Below, piece by piece: positions 41,848 through 49,975 of a stretch of 64,000 nt of DNA. The stretch spans positions 4,216,001 to 4,280,000 of the forward strand of contig NZ_CP107836.1 of the NCBI RefSeq assembly GCF_036346615.1. The letters are read 5' to 3'. A program made the position numbers and the translations under genes. Below the pieces are notes generated by a model, which had not been told where the DNA came from, ran no database searches, and was given only the letters and a program-made list of their open reading frames with translations. The first letter of the stretch is position 1. Each line of letters opens with the position of its first letter. The stretch comes from Streptomyces sp. NBC_00523 (GTDB lineage Bacteria > Actinomycetota > Actinomycetes > Streptomycetales > Streptomycetaceae).

Positions 41848-43047
41848 GTGACCGAGAAGGCCGACCTTCAGCCCATCCTCGACCGAGCCGCCGAAGGCGG
41901 CCGGATCACCCCGGAGGAGGCGCTCGACCTCTACCGGTCGGCGCCGCTGCACGCGCTGGGCGCGGCGGCCGACGCCGTGCGCCGCCGCCGTTACGCCGGT
42001 ACGGAGCACATCGCGACGTACATCATCGAGCGCAACATCAACTACACCAACGTGTGCGTCACGGCCTGCAAGTTCTGCGCGTTCTACGCCGCGCCGAAGG
42101 ACACCGCCAAGGGCTGGTCCCGGGACCTGGACGACATTCTGCGCCGCTGCGCGGAGACCGTCGAGCTGGGCGGCACGCAGATCATGTTCCAGGGCGGGCA
42201 CCACCCGGACTACGGCGTGGAGTACTACGAGGAGCACTTCTCGGCCATCAAGAAGGCGTTCCCGCAGCTGGTGATCCACTCGCTCGGCGCCTCCGAGATC
42301 GAGCACATGGCCCGGATCTCGAAGGTCTCCGCCGAGGAGGCCATCAGCCGGATCCACGCCGCCGGTCTCGACTCCTTCGCGGGCGCGGGCGCCGAGCTGC
42401 TTCCGGCCCGGCCGCGCACCGCCATCGCGCCGCTGAAGGAGTCCGGCGAGCGCTGGCTGGAGATCATGGAGATCGCGCACGGCCTGGGCGTCGAGTCCAC
42501 CTCGACCATGCTGATGGGCACGGGCGAGACGAACGCCGAGCGCATCGAGCACCTGCGCATGATCCGTGACGTGCAGGACCGCACCGGCGGCTTCCGGGCG
42601 TTCATCCCGTACACGTACCAGCCGGAGAACAACAAGCTGAAGGGGCAGACGCAGGCCACGCTCTTCGAGTACCTGCGGATGATCGCCATCGCCCGGCTCT
42701 TCCTGGACAACGTCGCCCACATCCAGGGCTCCTGGCTCACCACCGGCAAGGAGGTCGGCCAGCTGTCGCTGCACTACGGCGCGGACGACCTCGGCTCGAT
42801 CATGCTGGAGGAGAACGTCGTCTCCTCGGCCGGTGCCAAGCACCGCTCCAACCGGCTGGAGATCATCGACCTGATCCGCAAGGCGGACCGGGTCCCGGCC
42901 CAGCGCGCCACCACGTACGAGCACCTGGTCGTGCACGACGACCCGGCGAACGACCCGGTCGACGAGCGCGTCGTCTCGCACATCTCGTCCGTCGCGATCG
43001 AGGGCGGTACGGCACACCCGGAGCTCAAGCTCCTGAGCGCCAACTGA
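41848..43047 (+). CDS. mqnC: cyclic dehypoxanthine futalosine synthase MqnC
   Basis: The 399-residue protein is a radical SAM enzyme with C-x3-C-x2-C (Cys70, 74, 77) in NVCVTACKFCAFY. It cyclises dehypoxanthine futalosine to the spiro product in the futalosine menaquinone pathway. Family blocks GGTQIMFQGGHHPDYG and TSTMLMGTGET are present. The GTG at 41848 follows GAAAGGTGA. The next gene begins eight bases after its stop. Confidence 0.95.
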   Translation: MTEKADLQPILDRAAEGGRITPEEALDLYRSAPLHALGAAADAVRRRRYAGTEHIATYIIERNINYTNVCVTACKFCAFYAAPKDTAKGWSRDLDDILRRCAETVELGGTQIMFQGGHHPDYGVEYYEEHFSAIKKAFPQLVIHSLGASEIEHMARISKVSAEEAISRIHAAGLDSFAGAGAELLPARPRTAIAPLKESGERWLEIMEIAHGLGVESTSTMLMGTGETNAERIEHLRMIRDVQDRTGGFRAFIPYTYQPENNKLKGQTQATLFEYLRMIAIARLFLDNVAHIQGSWLTTGKEVGQLSLHYGADDLGSIMLEENVVSSAGAKHRSNRLEIIDLIRKADRVPAQRATTYEHLVVHDDPANDPVDERVVSHISSVAIEGGTAHPELKLLSAN

Positions 43048-43054
43048 TCTCTCC

Positions 43055-43699
43055 ATGCTGACGATTCACGCCGCCGCCCTGCTTCTGCCGGGCGGCGGCC
43101 GCGCACCCGTGCCCGGTGGTGCGGTGGCCGTGCGGGACGCGGTGGTCGCCGGCTTCGGGCCGTACGGGGAACTGGCCGCCGCCCACCCCGGCGCCCGGGT
43201 CCGCCGCTGGCCGGGCGTCCTCACCCCGGGGCTGGTGCAGCGGGACGCGGTCCGGCTCCTGGAGGAGTGGTACTTCCCCGACCCCCGCGAGGCGGACGCG
43301 CGGGGCACCGAGCCCCTGACCGGCGCCGCGCTCGACGCGCTGGGCCCCGAGGAGACCTGGCGCGCGGGCAGCGTGCGGCGCGGGCTGCACCGGATGCTCC
43401 GGCACGGCACGACGGCGGTGACCGCGGGCCCCGGGGCACCGGCCGCGCTGCTCACGGCGGTCCGGCGGTCCGGGCTGACGGTCCTCGGCGCGTCCCCTTC
43501 CCCCGCCGACGGCCCCCGGCTCGACCCGCTGGCCGGGGCGGGCGCGGTGGCGGAGGCGACGGCGGCACCGCTCGCCACCGGGGGCCGCGCGGACCTCGCC
43601 GCCTTCGACGCCCCCGACGAGGCGGCGCTCCTCGCGGCGGGCGCGGTCAGCTGCGTGGCGACGATCGCGGGCGGGCGGCTGGTGTACCGGGGGCGTTGA
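43055..43699 (+). CDS. short amidohydrolase-like protein lacking metal ligands
   Basis: The 214-residue protein reads like the two ends of an imidazolonepropionase-type amidohydrolase: MLTIHAAALLLPGG..., GVLTPGLVQRD, RMLRHGTTAVT and a final LAAGAVSCVATIAGGRLVYRGR. The catalytic core with the His-x-His and Lys/His/Asp ligands is missing: where PG-h-V-N-x-H-x-H is expected it has TPGLVQRDAV. It follows mqnC by eight bases and may be a non-catalytic partner, or a decayed deaminase of the futalosine pathway. Confidence 0.6.
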   Translation: MLTIHAAALLLPGGGRAPVPGGAVAVRDAVVAGFGPYGELAAAHPGARVRRWPGVLTPGLVQRDAVRLLEEWYFPDPREADARGTEPLTGAALDALGPEETWRAGSVRRGLHRMLRHGTTAVTAGPGAPAALLTAVRRSGLTVLGASPSPADGPRLDPLAGAGAVAEATAAPLATGGRADLAAFDAPDEAALLAAGAVSCVATIAGGRLVYRGR

Positions 43700-43702
43700 G
43701 GC

Positions 43703-44377
43703 CTACGGCACCGAGGGCCCGCCCAGGTAGTGCCCCTCGGGGTCGTACGGCCAGGCGTTGGCGACGCAGCCCTTCAGGCCGTCGATCTGCTGCATCATCG
43801 CGGGCGCCGGGCGGCCCTTGCCGGGGCAGGTCTCGTGGCCGTGGCCGAGCCAGTGGCCGACCTCGTGGTTGATGATCAGGGCCCGGTACTCGCCCAGCGG
43901 GCCGCTGAACTCGGGCGAACCCGTCTGCCAGCGCTTCAGGTTGACCATCACGACCGTACCGACGCGGCAGTTGACCTCGCCGTGTGTGTCGAGCCCGCTC
44001 GCCCCGCAGATGCGGTCGGTGGTCTCCGGGGTCGCGATCCGGATGACCAGCCCCGCCGGACCCTTCGCGACCTGGCGGAACCGGCGCTCCCCGTGGTGCG
44101 TCCAGCCCCGGGGCGCGGCCAGGATGCGCGCGACGACGGAGGCCGCCTTGTCCGCGTCGAGCCCGGAGCCGTCCTCCACCTCCACCCGGTAGGCGTTGCC
44201 CGTGCCGCTGTCGGTCGCGGTGGCGCGGGCCACGGTGAAGGCGGCGGGTGCGGGCCCGCGTGCGTCGTTCCAGCGCAGACCAGCCACGGTGGCAGCCGCG
44301 AGTACGACGGGGACGACAGCCCATGCGAGCAGCCTGCTCCGGCCGCTCTCCCCCCGGCGCCCTTTCCATCCGGGCAT
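43703..44377 (-). CDS. DUF3152 secreted/anchored metalloprotease-like protein
   Basis: The 224-residue protein has one N-terminal TM or signal segment (16-34) and a DUF3152 domain (about 50-220). The motif NHEVGHWLGHGHETC holds HExxHxxGHxxxC, which fits a zinc metzincin-type centre. Four further Cys could form disulphides. Substrates are unknown. It is a close paralogue of the protein at 44502; the C-terminal 150 residues are nearly alike. Confidence 0.8.
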   Translation of the reverse strand: MPGWKGRRGESGRSRLLAWAVVPVVLAAATVAGLRWNDARGPAPAAFTVARATATDSGTGNAYRVEVEDGSGLDADKAASVVARILAAPRGWTHHGERRFRQVAKGPAGLVIRIATPETTDRICGASGLDTHGEVNCRVGTVVMVNLKRWQTGSPEFSGPLGEYRALIINHEVGHWLGHGHETCPGKGRPAPAMMQQIDGLKGCVANAWPYDPEGHYLGGPSVP

Positions 44378-44501
44378 CCGTAACCCTCCCCAGCGATCGA
44401 CGTTCCGTCCCCCGCTGTAGGACCGGTGATCGGGGAAATTGGTTCAGTCCACAACCATGTGAGGTCGTGGTGCGGTCGCGGGGAGAGCGCCTGAAGAATC
44501 G

Positions 44502-45350
44502 TTATGGCATCGTGGGGCCGCCCAGGTATGCCCCGTTTTCGTCGTACGGCCAGGCGTTGGCGACGCAGCCCTTGAGTCCGTAGATCTGCTGCATCATCGC
44601 GGGGGCGGGGCGGCCCTTGCCGGGGCAGGTCTCGTGGCCGTGGCCGAGCCAGTGGCCGACCTCGTGGTTGATGATCAGCGCGCGGTAGTCGTTCAGCGGT
44701 CCGTCGAACTCGGGCGAACCGGTCTGCCAGCGCTTGAGGTTGACCATCACCTTCTCGCTGATCCGGCAGTTGACCTCGCCGTGCGTGTTCATCCCGCCCT
44801 GTCCGCAGATCCGGTCCGTGGTGCCCGCCGTCGCGATGCGGACGACCAGCCCGGCCGGGCCGGAGGCCACCCGGTGGAACGTGCGCTTCCCGCCCTGCCC
44901 CCAGCCGCGCGGCGCGGCGAGGATCTCGGCGATCCGGTCCGCGGCCTCCTCCGGATCGACGCCGGAGCCGTCCTCGACCTCGACGCGGTACGCGTACTGC
45001 CCGGAGGACGAGGTGTCGGCGCGGGCGGTCGTGAAGGTGCCGGGGCCGGAGGCGGGGATACGGGTGGGGCTCGGCTTCACGGAGGGCGACGGGGAGGGCT
45101 TCGGGCTGCGGCTGGGTGTGGGTGTGGGGGAGGGAGCGTGGGGCGCGGCGACCGGCTTCGGTGCGGCGGCCGCCGGGGCCTCGTCACCGCCCGCCCAGCG
45201 GGGCGCGAGGACGACCACGAGGCCGATCAGCGCCGCCGGTACGGCGACGGCGGTGAGTATGCGTATGCGGCTGCGGCGCCGCGCCCGTCTCGCGCGTCTT
45301 CGTCCGCGACCCGCTCCGCCGTGCCGCCCCCGCGTGCTCTCAGCCCCCAC
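44502..45350 (-). CDS. second DUF3152 metalloprotease-like protein
   Basis: The 282-residue protein has a basic N-terminus, one TM helix (about 30-50), a Pro/Ser-rich linker (60-100) and a DUF3152 domain with the same NHEVGHWLGHGHETC zinc motif. The start GTG at 45350 lies inside the end of the upstream gene with AGGAGGG nine bases before it, so the two are coupled. It shares most of its catalytic domain with the 43703 gene but has a longer linker. Confidence 0.8.
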   Translation of the reverse strand: MGAESTRGRHGGAGRGRRRARRARRRSRIRILTAVAVPAALIGLVVVLAPRWAGGDEAPAAAAPKPVAAPHAPSPTPTPSRSPKPSPSPSVKPSPTRIPASGPGTFTTARADTSSSGQYAYRVEVEDGSGVDPEEAADRIAEILAAPRGWGQGGKRTFHRVASGPAGLVVRIATAGTTDRICGQGGMNTHGEVNCRISEKVMVNLKRWQTGSPEFDGPLNDYRALIINHEVGHWLGHGHETCPGKGRPAPAMMQQIYGLKGCVANAWPYDENGAYLGGPTMP

Positions 45351-46236
45351 GGACAGAGCCCTCCTTCGCTTCCATCGGACGTGCGTCCGCATAAGCAACC
45401 ATTTCGATGAACTTCGGGTCCCCGGCGACGGCCGACAGTTGGTCGGCGGTGACCGGTGCCGACACCATGGCGTCGTAGTCACCCCCCACGGTGAGCGTGA
45501 CGCGGCTGTGCCCGTACCTGAAACGCACGGTGACGCCGGTGATCGTCTTGCCCCCCTTGGCGTTCCCGGCCGCCGTGATCGCCTGGGCCATGATGCCCCC
45601 CGGCAGCGTCACCTCATCGCACTGGAGACCCTTCACCGCGACGTCGAGGCAGGGCGTGTTCGCCCGGGCGGCCTTGCCCGTGGCCGGCGGGCGGACGGAG
45701 AAGGTGATGGGGAAGACCGGGCTGTCCACCCCGCCCTGGTACCGGTTGACGGCGATGTCGACCGGACGGACCGGGGCGAGCGCCTTGGGCAGCAGCGATT
45801 CGAGCACGTCCGCCGCCTGGTTCTGGAAGACCTGCTGCCGGGAGAGCTCGTCCTCCGGCAGGTCCGCCATGGAGCTCTCGCCGGGGCTCGGCTCGACGTG
45901 TACGGGGAGCCGGAGCCATGGGTCGGAGGTGTCCAGGGGCGTGGGCGCGGCGGTCGTCGACGAGGCCGCCGACCACTGGCGTACCGGCTCCCCGTCCCCG
46001 CCCCACACCGGCAGCGCGGCGCCGAAGATGCCGAGGCCGACGATCGCGGTGGCCGTCGCCCCGATCGCGGCGCGGGCCCGGGCCCGGCGGCGGCGGCCCT
46101 CGACCAGGGCGCCGGGGAGCAGATCGGGCAGCGGGGGCGCCCCGTCGGTGGCCCGCTCCATGGCGGTCCGCACCAGCAGTTCGTCGTCGTCCCGGCCGGG
46201 CTCGTCGCCCGGAGCGGGGTCCATCAACACGTACAC
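45340..46236 (-). CDS. membrane partner of the ECF sigma factor (possible anti-sigma)
   Basis: The 298-residue protein has an N-terminal polar region with ELLVRTAMERATDGAPPLPDLLPGALVEGRRRRARARA, one TM helix (about 60-80), and an extracellular part of about 210 residues with no recognised domain. The order sigma factor then single-TM protein suggests an anti-sigma, but no zinc anti-sigma HxxxCxxC motif is present. GTG 46236 follows GAGGAG. Its end overlaps the DUF3152 gene by 11 bases. Confidence 0.65.
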   Translation of the reverse strand: MYVLMDPAPGDEPGRDDDELLVRTAMERATDGAPPLPDLLPGALVEGRRRRARARAAIGATATAIVGLGIFGAALPVWGGDGEPVRQWSAASSTTAAPTPLDTSDPWLRLPVHVEPSPGESSMADLPEDELSRQQVFQNQAADVLESLLPKALAPVRPVDIAVNRYQGGVDSPVFPITFSVRPPATGKAARANTPCLDVAVKGLQCDEVTLPGGIMAQAITAAGNAKGGKTITGVTVRFRYGHSRVTLTVGGDYDAMVSAPVTADQLSAVAGDPKFIEMVAYADARPMEAKEGSVRGG

Positions 46237-46247
46237 GGCTTCACTCC

Positions 46248-46757
46248 TCAGCTTCGGGCGGTGTAGAGGTACGCGTCGCCCAGGCGGGCGCGCAGCGTGG
46301 CCAGCGAGCGCGAGCACTGGCTCCTGACGGTGGACGGGCTGCACCGCAGCAGCCCGGCGACGGTCTCCACGCTCAGGTCTTCCCAGTAGCGCAGGACGAC
46401 CATCGCCCGGGCGCGGGGCGGCAGTTCGGCGAGGGCGGCGAGCAGCGTGACCGTGAGCTCGGGGCCCACCGCGGGGGCGGGCGCGGCGATCGGCGTGTGG
46501 GCGAGGAGGTCGCGGAGCCGACGGCGGCGCTCGGCGATGTAGGTGCGGGTGAGCACGGTCCGGGCATAGGCGTCCGGATGGTCGGCGGCGCCCGCCCGGC
46601 GCCAGTGCTGGAACAGCTTGGCCAGCGTCGTCTGGGTCAGATCGCGCGCGGCGTCGGCGTCGCCGCAGAGCAGGTACGCGGTGCGGTAGAGCCGGTGCTG
46701 ACCGGCGCGGGCGAACTCCTCGAAGCCGTCGGCACCCCGGCTGGCTCCCGTGAACAT
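46248..46757 (-). CDS. SigE-family ECF sigma factor
   Basis: The 169-residue protein has sigma-2 (YRTAYLLCGDADAARDLTQTTLAKLFQHW) and sigma-4 (ALAELPPRARAMVVLRYWEDLSVETVAGLLRCSPSTVRSQCSRSL) regions typical of Streptomyces SigE-family ECF factors. It starts at ATG 46757 (no strong site). The following gene begins 11 bases after the stop. Target promoters cannot be told from this window. Confidence 0.9.
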   Translation of the reverse strand: MFTGASRGADGFEEFARAGQHRLYRTAYLLCGDADAARDLTQTTLAKLFQHWRRAGAADHPDAYARTVLTRTYIAERRRRLRDLLAHTPIAAPAPAVGPELTVTLLAALAELPPRARAMVVLRYWEDLSVETVAGLLRCSPSTVRSQCSRSLATLRARLGDAYLYTARS

Positions 46758-46882
46758 CTGCCCCCTTTCCTGTTCTCGGCGAAGGTCTCTTCGTGACTAC
46801 TGAGTGCCGCGGGGCGGAAAAGGTTGAAGCGGGATTTCGCCCGGGGCGTCCGCCGCGAGGCCGCACGGACCGGACTGCTTGA

Positions 46883-47587
46883 ATGGGGAGCGTGACCCGA
46901 GCATCCCTGGACAAGCAGCCGCACGAAGTCGCCTCGATGTTCGACGGCGTGGCGGCGAACTACGACCTGACCAACGACGTGCTCTCCCTCGGCCAGGACC
47001 GGGTGTGGCGCAAGGCGGTCGCCAAGGCGGTGGACGCGCGGCCCGCCGAGAAGGTCCTCGACCTGGCGGCCGGCACGGCGACGTCCTCGCTGCCGTTCGC
47101 CGCGACCGGCGCGTACGTCGTGCCGTGCGACTTCTCCACCGGCATGCTCCGCGAGGGCAAGAAGCGTCACGCCTGGCTGCCCTTCACCGCCGGCGACGCC
47201 ACGAAACTCCCGTTCCGCGACGAGAGCTTCGACGCGGTGACCATCTCCTTCGGCCTGCGCAACGTCCAGGACACGGACGCGGCCCTGCGCGAGCTGTACC
47301 GGGTCACCAAGCCGGGCGGCCGGGTCGTCATCTGCGAGTTCTCCCAGCCCGTCTGGACCCCGTTCCGCACGGTCTACATCGAGTACCTGATGCGCGCCCT
47401 CCCCCCGGTCGCCCGCGCGGTCTCCTCCAACCCCGACGCCTACGTCTACCTCGCCGAATCCATCCGCGCCTGGCCCGACCAGCCCGGCCTGGCGAAGAAG
47501 CTCCAGCAGGCCGGCTGGTCCCAGGTCGCCTGGCGCAACCTGACGGGCGGCGTGGTGGCCCTGCACCGGGGTGTCAGGGCCGCCTGA
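46883..47587 (+). CDS. menG: demethylmenaquinone methyltransferase
   Basis: The 234-residue protein is a UbiE/MenG-family SAM methyltransferase: SAM motif VLDLAAGTATSSLPF, FDAVTISFGLRNVQDTDAAL, and the conserved PGGRVVICEFSQP. It methylates demethylmenaquinone, the last step of menaquinone synthesis. The ATG at 46883 or the GTG at 46892 (MTRASLDKQ) could be the start; neither has an ideal ribosome site. It stands alone, divergent from the sigma gene. Confidence 0.93.
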   Translation: MGSVTRASLDKQPHEVASMFDGVAANYDLTNDVLSLGQDRVWRKAVAKAVDARPAEKVLDLAAGTATSSLPFAATGAYVVPCDFSTGMLREGKKRHAWLPFTAGDATKLPFRDESFDAVTISFGLRNVQDTDAALRELYRVTKPGGRVVICEFSQPVWTPFRTVYIEYLMRALPPVARAVSSNPDAYVYLAESIRAWPDQPGLAKKLQQAGWSQVAWRNLTGGVVALHRGVRAA

Positions 47588-47589
47588 CG

Positions 47590-49041
47590 CTACTTGGCGT
47601 ACATGCCGTAGCCGCCGACCCCGGTGTACACCGAGTCGGCGACCCGCCGGTGGACGTACTTCGGCCCGGCGGGGTCCTTGCCCGCATCGGTCGGCGGCGT
47701 CCGCACGTCCGTGCCCGTGAGGAGCGTCGTGGACCCGCCGCCGTCGAGGTTGAGCACGTCGACCAGCGCCAGTTCCGGCGAGTCCAGCAGGTTCGCGAAC
47801 GCCCGGAGCGAGTCCCCGTCCTCGTGCGTGGTCGACGCGGTGGCCTGCGTCTGCCCGGTGAGCGTGATGAACACCGGGTGGCCCTTGACATTGGTGCCGA
47901 CGGCCGTGCGGGAATCGGTGCAGATCAGGTTGGTCCCGTCGGCGCCCGTGACGTGGCCGTTGCACGAGTCGGGCAGCTCCGCGGGTACGCCGCTCGCGCT
48001 CAGGAGCCGGTGGAAGGAGCTCACGACGTCCACCGAGTCGTCCAGCGGGATGTCCCGGTCGAGCGTCACGTCATGGAGTCTCAGGTCGACGGCCGGGTGG
48101 TCGTCGCGGGTCAGGTGGGTGCGCAGCCAGTCCGCCCCGGTGCCCACACCCTGGAGGATCCGGCCACCGGCGGGGACGTGGACCTGCTCGGCCGCCGTCT
48201 GCCCGCCCCGGCGTTCCCGGGCGTCGGTGACGACGCCGTGCGCGTCGAGGACGACCTCGAAGCCGGGGTCGTCGTCCGTCGTGACCGTCGGGTCGATCCC
48301 CGGCTTCGGCACGGGGAAGCCGTAGTCGTCGGTGAACAGGACGATCTCGTCCGGGTCGGTGTACAGCGCCGTCTGGCCCTTCACCGCCGTGTCCTCGGCG
48401 TCCCGGGCGCAGCCCCGGCTGCGGCCGGGATCGCGGTTGACGTCGTCTATGCGTACGGTCGCGCCCGAAGCGGTGGTCAGCTTCATGTCCGTACGGAGCT
48501 TGGTGATGTACGGGATGCCGTACTGCAGGACCACCCCGTTGCTGCCGGCCCCGTTCATCCAGCAGCTGGAGCTGTGCAGGACGCCGTCGGTGACCGAGAC
48601 GCCCATGTGCATGACCGTGGTGCCGTCGGCGCCGGCCGGGAGGACGTGGTCGGGGTGCTTGGGCTCGGACTTGAACAGGCCGCCGTTGACGCCCGCGTAG
48701 GGGTGGCGGGCGGCGACCGTCGAGACTCCGGCGAGCTGGTCGGCGACCGTCTCGGTCAGTCCGTCGGCCTTGCCGACGACACTTTCCAGGGTGAGCGCGG
48801 AGGCGGTCGGGTCGATGTCGACCACGTTCAGGACACGGCCCCGGGTCCGGTTCTCGGGCACGCGCTCGGTGTACCGGGTCAGGGTGACTCCGGTCGCCGG
48901 CTTCGACGGCGTCTGCTGATCCCAGTTGGCGGCCAGCGGGCTCGCCGGTGCGTCGGCGGCCGGGGCCGCGGGGGCGGTGAGGACGAGGGCGCTCAGCGCC
49001 GCCGCCACGGTCGCCCAGGTGCGGGTGAGGGATCTGCTCAT
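47590..49041 (-). CDS. secreted phosphodiester glycosidase (NAGPA) family protein
   Basis: The 483-residue protein has a signal peptide (1-31, ending PAAPAAD) and a C-terminal NAGPA-type domain with AGVNGGLFK and VLNLDGGGSTTLLTGTDV, the family motif of GlcNAc-1-phosphodiester glycosidase-like proteins. It is expected to act outside the cell on a sugar phosphodiester. It is two bases downstream of the I36-type gene on the same strand, so the two are co-transcribed. Confidence 0.82.
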   Translation of the reverse strand: MSRSLTRTWATVAAALSALVLTAPAAPAADAPASPLAANWDQQTPSKPATGVTLTRYTERVPENRTRGRVLNVVDIDPTASALTLESVVGKADGLTETVADQLAGVSTVAARHPYAGVNGGLFKSEPKHPDHVLPAGADGTTVMHMGVSVTDGVLHSSSCWMNGAGSNGVVLQYGIPYITKLRTDMKLTTASGATVRIDDVNRDPGRSRGCARDAEDTAVKGQTALYTDPDEIVLFTDDYGFPVPKPGIDPTVTTDDDPGFEVVLDAHGVVTDARERRGGQTAAEQVHVPAGGRILQGVGTGADWLRTHLTRDDHPAVDLRLHDVTLDRDIPLDDSVDVVSSFHRLLSASGVPAELPDSCNGHVTGADGTNLICTDSRTAVGTNVKGHPVFITLTGQTQATASTTHEDGDSLRAFANLLDSPELALVDVLNLDGGGSTTLLTGTDVRTPPTDAGKDPAGPKYVHRRVADSVYTGVGGYGMYAK

Positions 49042-49043
49042 GA

Positions 49044-49784
49044 TTACTGGCACTCCGAGGTTCCGTTGACGAGCTCGTGCGAGCGGAAGGTCCCGGCGAA
49101 GGGTGCCGGGACGGTGGTGCTGTCGCCCTTCAGCACGACGTAGGCGCCGTACTTGGTGGCCGGAGCGGCCGGGTCGGTCCAGGTGCCGGTGAACTTCTCG
49201 GTCGGGTAGAAGCAGACATGGCGTGCGGTGCGGTTCCACACGGAGACGGGCGCCACCTCGGCGCCGTACGCGTTGCCGTAGTTCTTCGTGGCCGGATCGG
49301 TCACGGGCATGTGCACCGTCATCCGGCCGCGCCCCGCCGCCTCGCTGAAGGTGCAGACGCGGTTGTCGGGGCAGCGCTCGTACCCGGTGAAGCAGTGGGC
49401 CCGGGACGGGACCAGCTTGTGGGAGCTGATCTTCCCGGCGAACCGGGGGTCGCTGCCGTATTCGTCGGAATTGCCGGGCTTGATCGTCTGGAGCAGCCCG
49501 CCGAAGTCGGTGTCCACGTACACGCAGGCCCAGTAGGGGGTGTTGTTCTTGGCGGAGAGCGTCGCGTCGTCCCAGGAGGCGTCGTAACGCGTCCCGTCGT
49601 CCCGCACGGCGAACGTCCGCTGCGTGCCGCCGCCGCCCGAAGCGCTGTACAGGCAGAGCTGTCCGGCCGGGCAGTCGTCGAACGCCTGGGCGCTCGCCGG
49701 GAGTACGAAGAAGGTGGAGCACAACAGGGCGAGGGCGGCGGCTATCAGGGAGCCGCGCACCGTGATGATCTTCTTGATGGTCAC
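49044..49784 (-). CDS. secreted peptidase-inhibitor I36-like protein, two domains
   Basis: The 246-residue protein has a signal peptide (1-33, ASA-Q cleavage region) and two Cys-paired beta modules (34-120: CPAGQLCLYSASGGGGTQRTF; 130-246: CPDNRVCTFSEAAGRGR). The spacing resembles peptidase inhibitor family I36 (beta-gamma crystallin-like). It may protect the producer or inhibit foreign proteases. It precedes the NAGPA gene by two bases. Confidence 0.75.
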   Translation of the reverse strand: MTIKKIITVRGSLIAAALALLCSTFFVLPASAQAFDDCPAGQLCLYSASGGGGTQRTFAVRDDGTRYDASWDDATLSAKNNTPYWACVYVDTDFGGLLQTIKPGNSDEYGSDPRFAGKISSHKLVPSRAHCFTGYERCPDNRVCTFSEAAGRGRMTVHMPVTDPATKNYGNAYGAEVAPVSVWNRTARHVCFYPTEKFTGTWTDPAAPATKYGAYVVLKGDSTTVPAPFAGTFRSHELVNGTSECQ

Positions 49785-49975
49785 GACAAATCATCGCACC
49801 ACCCCACGAATGGCCGGGGCACGGGACGGACCGGTGAACGCGCGAAAGCGGCGGGTGGGATTCCGAGTTGACGGGAACCGGTGGGCGGGGAAGATGTGTC
49901 CGTTGATACGGCACGCGTCGTCCCTGTTTCCGTGTGTCACCGTCTCGCCCGTCCCCGGCCCGCTGCGGAGCTCTC

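Noticed and set aside
39964..43056. 1030-codon minus-strand frame opposite the kinase and mqnC
   Set aside because: It is antisense to two clearly assigned enzymes and has shadow-type composition.
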